A stretch of 64,000 nt of DNA from Streptomyces sp. NBC_01788 (GTDB lineage Bacteria; Actinomycetota; Actinomycetes; Streptomycetales; Streptomycetaceae): the NCBI RefSeq assembly GCF_035917575.1, contig NZ_CP109090.1, positions 6,262,001-6,326,000 on the forward strand, written 5' to 3'. The position numbers were made by a program, and so were the translations under genes. Numbering within the stretch: the stretch's first letter is position 1; every line of letters starts with the position of its first letter. Below, one piece after another: positions 1 through 7,581 of the stretch. The notes beneath the pieces were generated by a model that was not told where the DNA came from, did no database searches, and was given only the letters and a program-made list of their open reading frames with translations.

Positions 1-421
1 GTCCGGACCAGTACGCGATGTCGCCGGTGGGGATCGTGCCGCCCGTGGTGGTCAGCGCCGTGGCGGTCACGGTGACCGTCCACTCCGGCTCCTGCTGGCC
101 GGTGACGGTGACGGTGCCCAGTTGGGCGCTGTGTGTGCTGCCGGCCGAGGCCGCGCCCAGATTGGCGGTGGCCGGCACGCTGATCGTGAGGTCCGCGTCC
201 GCCGGAGCACGGGTGGGGGGCGGCTCCGCGTCCCGCGAGGACGGGGCCGCGTCCGGGGACCTCGGCGCGCGGGTCATGGCGGAGGTTCCCTGCTCCGTCT
301 CTGCCGCGTTCGGCGTGCCGGAGCCTTCCACGGGCATGATCGGCGCGGAGGCCGAGGGCGACGGGGAAGGCTGGATGACCGCCGTGAGCAGGGCGGTGGT
401 GAGCAGGATGCGAGTGTGCAC
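1..421 (-). CDS. Secreted WxL-type surface protein, C-terminus outside window
   Basis: Reading leftwards from a GTG at 419-421 the frame stays open to the window edge, so the C-terminus is missing. The first ~25 residues (MHTRILLTTALLTAV, then a PSPSPSASA end) look like a Sec signal peptide. A Pro/Ala/Asp-rich linker follows to about residue 85, then a beta-type module with GTVTVTGQQEPEWTVTV and, at the edge, AYWSG. The same order (GAVTV...W.ATV...YWSG) occurs in the protein at 1453-1988, so the two are paralogues. It starts 28 bp after the DUF916-like gene and is probably co-transcribed with it. The start is supported by the signal peptide and a weak GGA upstream. Function beyond cell-surface association is not known. 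Confidence 0.75.
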   Translation of the reverse strand, partial: MHTRILLTTALLTAVIQPSPSPSASAPIMPVEGSGTPNAAETEQGTSAMTRAPRSPDAAPSSRDAEPPPTRAPADADLTISVPATANLGAASAGSTHSAQLGTVTVTGQQEPEWTVTVTATALTTTGGTIPTGDIAYWSG

Positions 422-449
422 AAATGTCCGTCGATGCTGTGGTGTGTGG

Positions 450-1445
450 TCAGGAGGAGGTGTTCCGGCCGCGTCTGCGTACGGCGAGTACGCCCAGACC
501 GAGGGCCGCGAGGGCGGCGCCACCTCCCGCCCAGAGGCGGCGGTGGGAACCGACGGAGGCGATCATCGCCTGTACCGGCCGCCCGTCTCCGGCGTCGGGG
601 AAGGAGAGGCGCCCGGTGGCGGTGTGCTCGACGAGTCCGCTGCGCAGGGTGACCTCCGCCGTCCAGGGCCCATCGGGAATGCGGCTGCCGAGAGCGAAGG
701 TGATCTCGCCGGTGTGGCCGGGTGCGAGCGTGGGTCCCTGACTGCCGGCGAAGGGCCCTGCCGCCAGACCGTCCGGGCCGTTCCTCAGCATCAGCCTGCC
801 GCTGAGGTCCACGGCCCGCGCCCCGGTGTTGCGCACCCGGGCCCGGAGCCGGGGCAGGCCGCCGCGGTCGCGAGCGGGGACGAGGCCGGTGATCCGGAAG
901 TCGGAGGCCGGTTCGCCGCCGGGACCGATGTCGACATAGACGCGGACGCCGACCCGCTGGACCATGGCGATGTTGGCGTCCCCGTGCGGGGCCGAGCGGT
1001 GCTGGGCCCAGATCACGCCGTAGCGTTCGCCTTCCGAGGCCCTTCGGGGCACGCGGATGGTGGCCCGCACCCGTGCCGTGCTGTGCGGGTGCAGTTCGAG
1101 GCGGGCGGGCTCCAGGGAGATCCAGTGGGCGAGTTCGTTGCGCCTGCCGTCCGGGGGGTAGACGAACCTGCCCTTGTGGATGCCCGCCTTCCCGGCGTAC
1201 ATGCCCAACCTGAGCGGTTCGGAGCTGTCGTTGACGACCTCGAGTCTTCGGCGGATCGTACTGCCGGGCGCCAGGTGGTCGATGATGTAACTGGAGGCAC
1301 GCGGGTCGTCCCTGCGCTCGACGGGGGCTTCGAGCAGCTTGATGCCCAGGGTGATCCGGGGGACGTCCGGCGCCGGGTGTGCCGTGGCGGCGGCGGGCAG
1401 GATGAACAGCCCAGCCGCCGCCAGGATTGCCAGAACTCGCTTCAT
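450..1445 (-). CDS. DUF916-like membrane-anchored protein of a WxL surface cluster
   Basis: 331 residues. A clear signal peptide (MKRVLAILAAAGLFILPAAA) is followed by a DUF916-like region from about residue 30 to 180 with two immunoglobulin-like beta modules (RRRLEVVNDSSEPLRLGMYAG; RVRNTGARAVDLSGRLML further on). The C-terminus has one transmembrane helix (GGGAALAALGLGVLAV) and a basic RRRGRNTSS tail. In Gram-positive bacteria DUF916/DUF3324 proteins are encoded with WxL proteins and are thought to help attach them to peptidoglycan. Here it lies between two WxL-like genes, 7 bp after one and 28 bp before the other, which supports the same role by inference. Family assignment rests on architecture and context, not on a search. 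Confidence 0.8.
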   Translation of the reverse strand: MKRVLAILAAAGLFILPAAATAHPAPDVPRITLGIKLLEAPVERRDDPRASSYIIDHLAPGSTIRRRLEVVNDSSEPLRLGMYAGKAGIHKGRFVYPPDGRRNELAHWISLEPARLELHPHSTARVRATIRVPRRASEGERYGVIWAQHRSAPHGDANIAMVQRVGVRVYVDIGPGGEPASDFRITGLVPARDRGGLPRLRARVRNTGARAVDLSGRLMLRNGPDGLAAGPFAGSQGPTLAPGHTGEITFALGSRIPDGPWTAEVTLRSGLVEHTATGRLSFPDAGDGRPVQAMIASVGSHRRLWAGGGAALAALGLGVLAVRRRGRNTSS

Positions 1446-1452
1446 GGTGCTG

Positions 1453-1988
1453 TCAGGCCACCGAGTGTGTGATCGTGCCGGTGTACGCGCCGGAGGCGAC
1501 GGTGCTGGGGACGTTCACGATCACCGTCGGGTCCCAGGAGGCGCTGTTGGCGCCGCCACCCGCGGTGTGCGCGAACGCCGTCTGCGCGGAGGAGAGTGCG
1601 ACGGCCGCGGCGGCGGTGGGCTGGCCCGGAGTGAAGGTCCCACTGCCGTTGGTGCTGGTGGCGGGCCCCGACCAGTACTCGACGTTGCTGTCGGGATGGA
1701 CTGGTTGGCACCGCCGGCGCCGGTGGTGAAGGCCGTGGACGTCACCGTCGCCGTCCACGGAGCGGGCACAACACCGCGCTGGTCGTTGACCGTTACCGCG
1801 CCGAGCTGGCCGGTCGCCGTCCCACCGAAGGTGGTGTTCGACAACGCCGCGGACGCCGGTGTGCTCACGGCCAGGGCCCCACCCTGCACGGTGAACGTGA
1901 CTGCTGTGTCCTGGGCTTGAGCCGAAGGCGTCACCGCGGCCAGCACGAGCACGGCGGCTCCGACAGCCACCGCGGGCAAAGTTCTCAT
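1453..1988 (-). pseudogene. WxL-like secreted protein gene with a frameshift
   Basis: From ATG 1986-1988 the frame gives a signal peptide (MRTLPAVAVGAAVLVLAAV, cleavage after AQA) and a beta-rich domain ending GANQSIPTAT. At about 1689-1692 the homologous reading moves to another frame, SNVEYWSGPATS, and runs to the stop at 1453, ending with WDPTVIVNVPSTV and GAYTGTITHSVA, the usual end of a WxL-type domain. The paralogue at 1-421 has IPTGDIAYWSG in one frame at the matching place, so one base appears to be missing here. The repaired protein would be ~178 residues. Whether this is a true mutation or a sequencing error cannot be decided from one sequence. First gene of the leftward three-gene cluster. 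Confidence 0.75.
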
Positions 1989-2174
1989 CTGCGTTCTTCC
2001 GAAGATCAGTTGGCCCACAGAGGTACCAGTGCTGCCGCCGCGGCGCCCGTAGGCTCCGACAGGACGCGTACACGGACACCCGCAGGTACCAATCCCGTAC
2101 GCGTGTCACGCCGGGCGCGGTGTCCGATTTCCGCCAGCGGCACCCCCGCGCGGAGGCGGACACTGGACGGCGTG

Positions 2175-3575
2175 ATGGACGAGGACAGCAGGTACGAGGC
2201 CGTACGCAGCCGGGACGGCCGGTTCGACGGGGAGTTCTTCTTCGCCGTCGAGACGACCGGGATCTACTGCCGTCCCAGCTGCCCGGCCGTCACCCCCAAA
2301 CGGCACCACGTGCGGTTCTACGCCACGGCAGCCGCCGCGCAGGGCGAGGGCTTCCGCGCCTGCCGGCGCTGCCGGCCGGACGCGGTGCCCGGCTCCGCCG
2401 ACTGGAACGTCCGGGCCGACGCCGTCGGGCGGGCCATGCGGCTGATCGGCGACGGCGTGATCGACCGGGAGGGCGTCGCCGGACTCGCCGCGCGGCTCGG
2501 CTACAGCGAGCGGCAGGTGCGCCGGCAGCTCACCGCCGAGCTGGGCGCCGGGCCCGTCGCGCTCGCCCGCACCCAGCGGGCCCACAGCGCGCGCGTCCTG
2601 CTCCAGACCACGGACCTGCCGGTCACCCGGATCGCGTTCGCGGCCGGGTTCGCCAGCGTGCGGCAGTTCAACGACACGATGCGGTCCGTCTACGCCGCGA
2701 CCCCCAGCGAGCTGCGCGACACCGCCCGCAGCCCCCGGGGCCGCCGCCCCGCGGCACCCACCGCGGGCATCCCGCTGCGGCTCGCCCACCGGGGCCCCTA
2801 CCAGTCCGGGCCCGTCTTCGACCTGCTGGAGCACGAGGCCGTGCCCGGCGTCGAGGAGATCGGCGGCACGCCCGGCCGGCGGACCTACCGGCGCACCCTG
2901 CGCCTGCCGTACGGCACCGGGACCGTCGCCGTGGACGAGCGCTCCGGCGCGCCGCGGGCCGGGTCCGGTGCCCATCCCGGCGGCTGGCTGGAGGCCCGGC
3001 TCCACCTGACCGACCCGCGCGATCTGACCACGGCCGTGCAGCGGCTGCGCCGGCTGTTCGACCTGGACGCCGACCCGTACGCCGTCGACGAGCGGCTCGG
3101 CGCGGACCCGCGGCTGGCCCCGCTGGTCGCCGCCCGGCCAGGACTGCGCTCGCCGGGCTCGGCGGACCCGCCGGAGACGGCGATCCGCGCGCTGGTGGGT
3201 CCGGCGGCCGCCGCGGAGCTGGTACAGCGCCACGGCAAGGCCCTGGACGCGCCCAGCGGCACGCTGACCCACCTCTTCCCCGAGCCGGACGTCCTCGCCG
3301 GGGCCGAGCCGGACAGCCCCCTGGGCGCCCTGGCCGCCGCCCTCGCCGACGGCACGGTACGGCTCGACCCCGGCGCCGACCGCGACGACACACACCGGGC
3401 GCTGCTCGCCCTGCCCGGCCTGGATCCGGCCACGGCCGCCGCCATCCGCACCCGCGCCCTCGGCGACCCCGACGTGGCACCGCCCGGCGCGGACACCCCC
3501 GAAAGCTGGCGCCCCTGGCGCTCGTACGCCCTGCGGCACCTGTGCGCCGCCGGAGAGCTGGAGACGACCCCATGA
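2175..3575 (+). CDS. Ada-AlkA fusion: methyl-phosphotriester sensor/activator with 3-methyladenine glycosylase-like domain
   Basis: 466 residues. Residues 15-75 are an Ada zinc domain with all four cysteines (C32 and C36 in YCRPSC, C63 and C66 in CRRCRP); one of these takes a methyl group from DNA phosphotriesters in Ada. An AraC-type HTH follows (~85-175), then an AlkA N-domain (~185-295) and a helix-hairpin-helix region with LPGLDPATAAAIRTRALGDP from residue 413. This last part is odd: only about five residues separate the probable catalytic Asp440 (PPGAD) from the WRPWR motif (445-449), whereas AlkA proteins usually have a longer helical stretch there, and the QQVS motif is replaced by GPAA. 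Base excision activity is therefore doubtful. The ATG at 2175 was chosen because the Ada domain begins straight after it; GTG 2172 is an alternative. The ogt gene overlaps its stop by 4 bp. Confidence 0.88.
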   Translation: MDEDSRYEAVRSRDGRFDGEFFFAVETTGIYCRPSCPAVTPKRHHVRFYATAAAAQGEGFRACRRCRPDAVPGSADWNVRADAVGRAMRLIGDGVIDREGVAGLAARLGYSERQVRRQLTAELGAGPVALARTQRAHSARVLLQTTDLPVTRIAFAAGFASVRQFNDTMRSVYAATPSELRDTARSPRGRRPAAPTAGIPLRLAHRGPYQSGPVFDLLEHEAVPGVEEIGGTPGRRTYRRTLRLPYGTGTVAVDERSGAPRAGSGAHPGGWLEARLHLTDPRDLTTAVQRLRRLFDLDADPYAVDERLGADPRLAPLVAARPGLRSPGSADPPETAIRALVGPAAAAELVQRHGKALDAPSGTLTHLFPEPDVLAGAEPDSPLGALAAALADGTVRLDPGADRDDTHRALLALPGLDPATAAAIRTRALGDPDVAPPGADTPESWRPWRSYALRHLCAAGELETTP

Positions 3576-4078
3576 CCACGCACACCGCCCTTACCGGTAC
3601 GACGTACTGGACCACCCTCGACAGCCCGCTGTGCCCGCTGCTGCTGACCGCCGACTCCACCGGCGCGCTGAGCTCGCTGTCCGTGCCCGGCCAGAAGGGC
3701 GGTCGCGAGGTCCAGGCCGCCTGGCGGCAGGACGCCGGGCCCTTCCGCGAGGCGGAGGAACAGCTACGGGCCTACTTCGCCGGTGAACTCAAGGAGTTCC
3801 GGCTGCCGTTGCGTACCTCCGGCACCGCGTTCCGGGAGCGGGTGTGGGCCGCCCTCGACGACGTTCCGTACGGCTCGACGGCCACGTACGGCGAGATCGC
3901 CGCGCGGATCGGCGCTCCCCGCGCCGCTGTTCGGGCCGTCGGCGGAGCCATCGGCGCCAACCCGCTTCTCCTGCTGCGCCCCTGCCACCGCGTGATCGGC
4001 GCGGACGGTTCCCTGACCGGGTACGCGGGCGGGCTCGAACGGAAGGTGCGGCTCCTCACCCTGGAGGGCGCGTTGTAA
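3572..4078 (+). CDS. ogt: Methylated-DNA--protein-cysteine methyltransferase
   Basis: 168 residues. The protein moves the methyl group from O6-methylguanine (and O4-methylthymine) to its own cysteine in a suicide reaction. The active-site motif PCHRV is at 137-141 with acceptor Cys138, preceded by GANPLLLLR and followed by GADGSLTGYAGGLERK; the winged-helix DNA-binding segment TATYGEIAARIG is at 103-114. Length and motif order fit Ogt. Its ATG overlaps the stop of the Ada/AlkA fusion (ATGA), so the two are translationally coupled and form an alkylation-response operon, presumably induced by the upstream activator domain. The stop is 5 bp from the stop of the convergent regulator gene. Confidence 0.95.
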   Translation: MTTHTALTGTTYWTTLDSPLCPLLLTADSTGALSSLSVPGQKGGREVQAAWRQDAGPFREAEEQLRAYFAGELKEFRLPLRTSGTAFRERVWAALDDVPYGSTATYGEIAARIGAPRAAVRAVGGAIGANPLLLLRPCHRVIGADGSLTGYAGGLERKVRLLTLEGAL

Positions 4079-4083
4079 GCGCG

Positions 4084-5073
4084 TCAGCCGTGGCGCTCGC
4101 GGGCCACCCAGCCCCGTTCGTAGGCGTGCCAGCCCAGTTGGAGCCGGGTGCTCACCTCGGTCAGCTCCATCAGCCGCTTCACCCGGCGCTGCACGGTCCG
4201 CAGGCCCAGGTCGAGCTGCTTGGCGACGCTCGCGTCGGTCAGCCCGGCCAGCAGCAGCGACAGAACCTCCAGGTCGATGGCGTCGGGGCCGTCCGGTCCC
4301 TCCTCGGTCACACCGGACTCCCCGAGCCGCAGCGGCAGCGCCTGCCGCCATACCGACTCGAACAGCCCGTACAGCAGCTCCAGCAGGCCGCTGGCGTGCA
4401 CGACCAGCGCGGTGGGCTCCGGGGTGTGCGAGGTGAGGGGCACCATGGCGAGCGTGCCGTCGGCGATGACCAGTTTGGTCGGCACGGTCTCGACGACCCG
4501 CACCTGTTCGTCGCGGCTGAGCGCGGCGGTCAGCTCCGCGACGCCGTTCGGCCGGTCCAGTACGGCGCGCTCCAGCACCACCCGGTAGCGGACCCCGCGG
4601 GCGACCGCCTGCTCCTCGGCGTGGTTCTCCAGCGAGGAGACGGCGATCGGGTTGCCCGTGACCAGCGCGCACACCTCCTCGCTGGCCCCGAGCTGGAGCT
4701 GGAGGAAGCGCTGCGCGACCGCGGGGGCACCGGTGACCACCTCGACCAGGTCGTGCACGGCGGGCTCGGAGGCCGCGGCGCGGAACTCCTCGGCGAGCAG
4801 CGCGGCGGCCAGTTCCGCCTTCTCCAGCTCGTGGCGGTGCTGGGTGAGCAGTGCGCCCAGCGCCACCCCGGGTGGCGCGGCCACCCAGCGGCCGGGCCGG
4901 GCCGGGGACTGGGCCGCGAGTCCGTGCCGTTCCAGGCGGCGCAGGGCGTGCTCGGTGTCCCGCTCGCCGAGCGTCAGCCGGCGCGCGAGATCGGGGACCT
5001 CGGCGGCGCCCACGGACACCAGGGCCCGGTACGCCGCCTCGTGTGTCTCGTCCAGGCCTATCGCTGCCAGCAT
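4084..5073 (-). CDS. LuxR-type HTH regulator with N-terminal TrmB-like winged helix
   Basis: 329 residues from the ATG at 5071-5073, which has GGGAGGGACAGCAG upstream. The N-terminus (LDETHEAAYRALVSVGAAEV, then DTEHALRRLERHGL) is a winged helix of the TrmB/MarR type, the middle (~90-250) is an undefined sensor region containing LVTGNPIAVSS, and the C-terminus (~265-325) is a LuxR/GerE HTH (LLAGLTDASVAKQLDLGLRT). Proteins of this plan are common streptomycete regulators, often linked to secondary metabolism or development, but the target is not evident. It is convergent with ogt and separated by ~410 bp from the divergent PP2C-like gene. Confidence 0.85.
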   Translation of the reverse strand: MLAAIGLDETHEAAYRALVSVGAAEVPDLARRLTLGERDTEHALRRLERHGLAAQSPARPGRWVAAPPGVALGALLTQHRHELEKAELAAALLAEEFRAAASEPAVHDLVEVVTGAPAVAQRFLQLQLGASEEVCALVTGNPIAVSSLENHAEEQAVARGVRYRVVLERAVLDRPNGVAELTAALSRDEQVRVVETVPTKLVIADGTLAMVPLTSHTPEPTALVVHASGLLELLYGLFESVWRQALPLRLGESGVTEEGPDGPDAIDLEVLSLLLAGLTDASVAKQLDLGLRTVQRRVKRLMELTEVSTRLQLGWHAYERGWVARERHG

Positions 5074-5485
5074 CAGCTGCTGTCCCTCCCCTTTCGGATC
5101 CCCGGCATCACGTTCCGCGGCGCGTCGGCGGTGGCGGGAAACAGCCACGGCGCAAACCCGCCGCGGCACATCATCGCTGTACCACCGGTCACTCTGACAA
5201 GGTGGCGCCACCGAAGCACCGAAGGGTGCCCGGTGTCCGGCCACCGGCGTGGCCTGCGCGGATACGCGCCAGGTGCGGTGGCTGGGCTGTTTGGCGGCCC
5301 TGCCCGCGGTGCCCGGTCCGGACACGCGGGCCGCGTCGGGGGTGTTCCGGACGGCGGGGTTTCGGCCGACCGGGCCATGATGTCGCCGGGCGGCTCATCC
5401 GTGGGGGGTGGAGCCACCCGGCGACTTCGTCCGGATTTCCCGATGCCCCGTTCCCACAGGGCCCGTGCGGTGGACAATTGGCGGC
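5074..5485. other. Divergent intergenic region
   Basis: About 410 bp between the leftward LuxR-type regulator and the rightward PP2C-like gene. It must contain both promoters. No convincing -35/-10 pair, strong palindrome or additional gene was found; open frames here are extensions of the neighbours in other frames. Confidence 0.5.
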
Positions 5486-7516
5486 ATGAGCCAGCAGGGG
5501 GGAAGTCCCACCGGTCAAGAGGACGACTGGTGGGGCCAGTTGTACAACGACTCCGCCGGGGACACCGGCCCCGCGTCCGAGGCCGACACCCTGGACGACC
5601 GCTTCGCCTCAGCGACCGGAACACTGGGCGCCCCCTCCCGGGGCACACCACCACCCACCCCGGACAACGCCCCGGCCCCGGAACGGGACTGGTGGCGCGA
5701 CACCCCCGACCCCGTCCCGGAGGCCCCGCCCCCGGGGACGGACCGGCCCTCCGCCCCGGCCGACGGCCCGGCTCCGGGGGCTGCCTGGGGGTCCGGGGCT
5801 GTGACGGCCGGACGGGCGTCGGGCGACGGGGCGGCTTCGGGGGTGGCCGGGGACGACGGGCGCGTGGCGTCGGAGTGGGTGGCTCGACCGCCCGCTTCCG
5901 CCGAGGGGGTGGACGAGAGCCAGTCGCCGGACTCCGCCGAGTCGACGTCCTGGGGCGTCACCGGCTCCGGTGCGGGCGGCTCCTCGCCCAGGAACGCCGC
6001 CGACCCGGCCGGCCCCGCCGCGAGGCGGCCTCCGTCCTCGTCCCCTCCTCCGTCCGCGCCTCCGTGGCCGTCTTCGCTCCCTCCGTCGTCGCCTCCGCCT
6101 GCGCCTGCTTCTCCGTCCGCGCCTGGTGCTCCGCCACCGCCCTCGCCTCCGCGCGGGTCCGTGCCCTCGCCGGCTTCTCCGCCTCCGTCCGCGCCTGCTT
6201 CTCCGCCACCGTCCCCTCCTCCGCACACGCCTGCTTCTCCGCCACCGTCCCCTCCTCCGCACACGCCCGCTTCTCCGCCTCCGTCCGCGCCTCCGCGGGC
6301 GTCCGTGCCCTCGCCCGCTTCTCCGCCTCCGTACGCGCCCTCCGTCCCGCCCGCTCGTTCGTCCTCGCCCCCTGCCTCACCTCCGTCCGCCCGGCCGTTC
6401 CCGTCCGCTTCTCCGTCCGCCGCCGCGCCTCCGCCGCCCGCCGCGCCTCCCTCGCCGCCGGAACCTCCGGCCGTCGGGGCCGTGGGCGGCTCCGGGCCTG
6501 AGGCGGCCCGTGGGGCGGCGTACGCCGCACCGGGTGCCCGGAGCACCGACCTCACCGTCCGTCACGTCGGAGCCCGGCCGCCCACCTACGCGGCCGAGCC
6601 CACCGCGTTGCCGATGGCCGATCCGGAGGGGCTGGACGACGTGGTGCCGGACACCGTGCTGGACGGGGCCGCGTACGGGAGCTGCACGTTGCGGGCCGTG
6701 TCGGTGCGGGGCGACTCCGCCAGGTTTCGGGGCGAGTCGCGGCGCGACGCGATGCTCACCGTGCGCTTCGGCGCGGGGGACCAGGCACTCGTGCTGGTCG
6801 CGATGGCCACCGGCGCCCGCGCCGCCCCGGGGGCGCACCGCGCGGCCGCCGAGGTGTGCCGGTGGATCGCCGAGTCCGTGGGCCGCAGCCACGCACGGCT
6901 GACCGAGGACATCCGCGCCGCCCGGCGCGGCGACCTGAAGTCCGGCCTGCACCGCCTCACCGACCGCAGCCTCGGCAGACTCCGCGCGGACGCCGCCGAA
7001 CAGGGCGTCGATCCGGGGCAGTACTCAGCCGGCCTGCGCTGCCTGCTCCTGCCCGCCGACCCCGAATGCCGCGTGCGCGTGTTCTTCGGCGTCGGTCCCG
7101 GCGGCCTGTTCCGGCTGCGCGAGGGCGAGTGGCAGGACATCGAACCCGGCGTCACCGAGACGCCCGGTCACCCCGTGGTCGGCTTCGGCTCGCCGCCGTC
7201 CGAGACCCCGGACGGCGACCGGCTCACCATCGACCTCGGCATCACCACCCCGCCCAACCCGTACGACCCGGCCCCCGAACCGCCTCGCGAACCCTTCCGC
7301 TTCCGCGCTTCCGTGGCCCAACCGGGTGACACGCTGCTGATGTGCACCGCCGGTCTGGCCGACCCGCTCCGCGGCGAGCCCGAGCTGTGCGCCCACCTCG
7401 CCCGACGGTGGTCCGACCCCGCCCCGCCGGGCCTCGCCGCGTTCCTGGCGGACGCCCAGGCGCGGGTCAAGGGATACGCGGACGACCGTACGGCCGCCGC
7501 CGTGTGGGAGGCGTGA
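5486..7516 (+). CDS. Proline-rich protein with C-terminal PP2C-like phosphatase domain
   Basis: 676 residues. The N-terminal ~370 residues are disordered and very rich in Pro, Ser and Ala, opening with a Trp-containing start (DDWWGQLYND) and including long PPPS/PPPH repeats. From about residue 400 a PP2C-like fold can be followed: SVRGDSARFRGESRRDAM, the core VLVAMATGA, and the late strand TLLMCTAGLADPL. In PP2C enzymes the metal ligands lie in RxxNED and DGxGG motifs; here RFRGESRRD and MATGARAAPG occupy those places, so the acidic metal ligands are largely missing. It may be a pseudophosphatase. The ATG at 5486 is preceded only by GGCGGC, so the start is moderately sure. It stands alone, 65 bp upstream of poxB. 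Confidence 0.75.
   Translation: MSQQGGSPTGQEDDWWGQLYNDSAGDTGPASEADTLDDRFASATGTLGAPSRGTPPPTPDNAPAPERDWWRDTPDPVPEAPPPGTDRPSAPADGPAPGAAWGSGAVTAGRASGDGAASGVAGDDGRVASEWVARPPASAEGVDESQSPDSAESTSWGVTGSGAGGSSPRNAADPAGPAARRPPSSSPPPSAPPWPSSLPPSSPPPAPASPSAPGAPPPPSPPRGSVPSPASPPPSAPASPPPSPPPHTPASPPPSPPPHTPASPPPSAPPRASVPSPASPPPYAPSVPPARSSSPPASPPSARPFPSASPSAAAPPPPAAPPSPPEPPAVGAVGGSGPEAARGAAYAAPGARSTDLTVRHVGARPPTYAAEPTALPMADPEGLDDVVPDTVLDGAAYGSCTLRAVSVRGDSARFRGESRRDAMLTVRFGAGDQALVLVAMATGARAAPGAHRAAAEVCRWIAESVGRSHARLTEDIRAARRGDLKSGLHRLTDRSLGRLRADAAEQGVDPGQYSAGLRCLLLPADPECRVRVFFGVGPGGLFRLREGEWQDIEPGVTETPGHPVVGFGSPPSETPDGDRLTIDLGITTPPNPYDPAPEPPREPFRFRASVAQPGDTLLMCTAGLADPLRGEPELCAHLARRWSDPAPPGLAAFLADAQARVKGYADDRTAAAVWEA
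6194..6265 (+). repeat. Two perfect 36-bp tandem repeats in a proline-rich coding region
   Basis: Unit 1 is 6194-6229 and unit 2 is 6230-6265, identical over 36 bp, encoding 12 residues each (Pro/Ser-rich with one HTPAS). A degenerate third copy follows to about 6295. The repeat is in frame, so copy-number change would lengthen or shorten the disordered region without a frameshift. Confidence 0.9.
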
Positions 7517-7581
7517 GCGCCTGGGCTGTGCCTTCATGGAGGCGGAGGATCCGCGGCAGACCGAAGGGGTGCCCGAGAGCC

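Noticed and set aside
6100..6420. Possible CRISPR-like repeat region
   Set aside because: The repeats are in-frame Pro/Ser codons of the PP2C-like protein, tandem without spacers.
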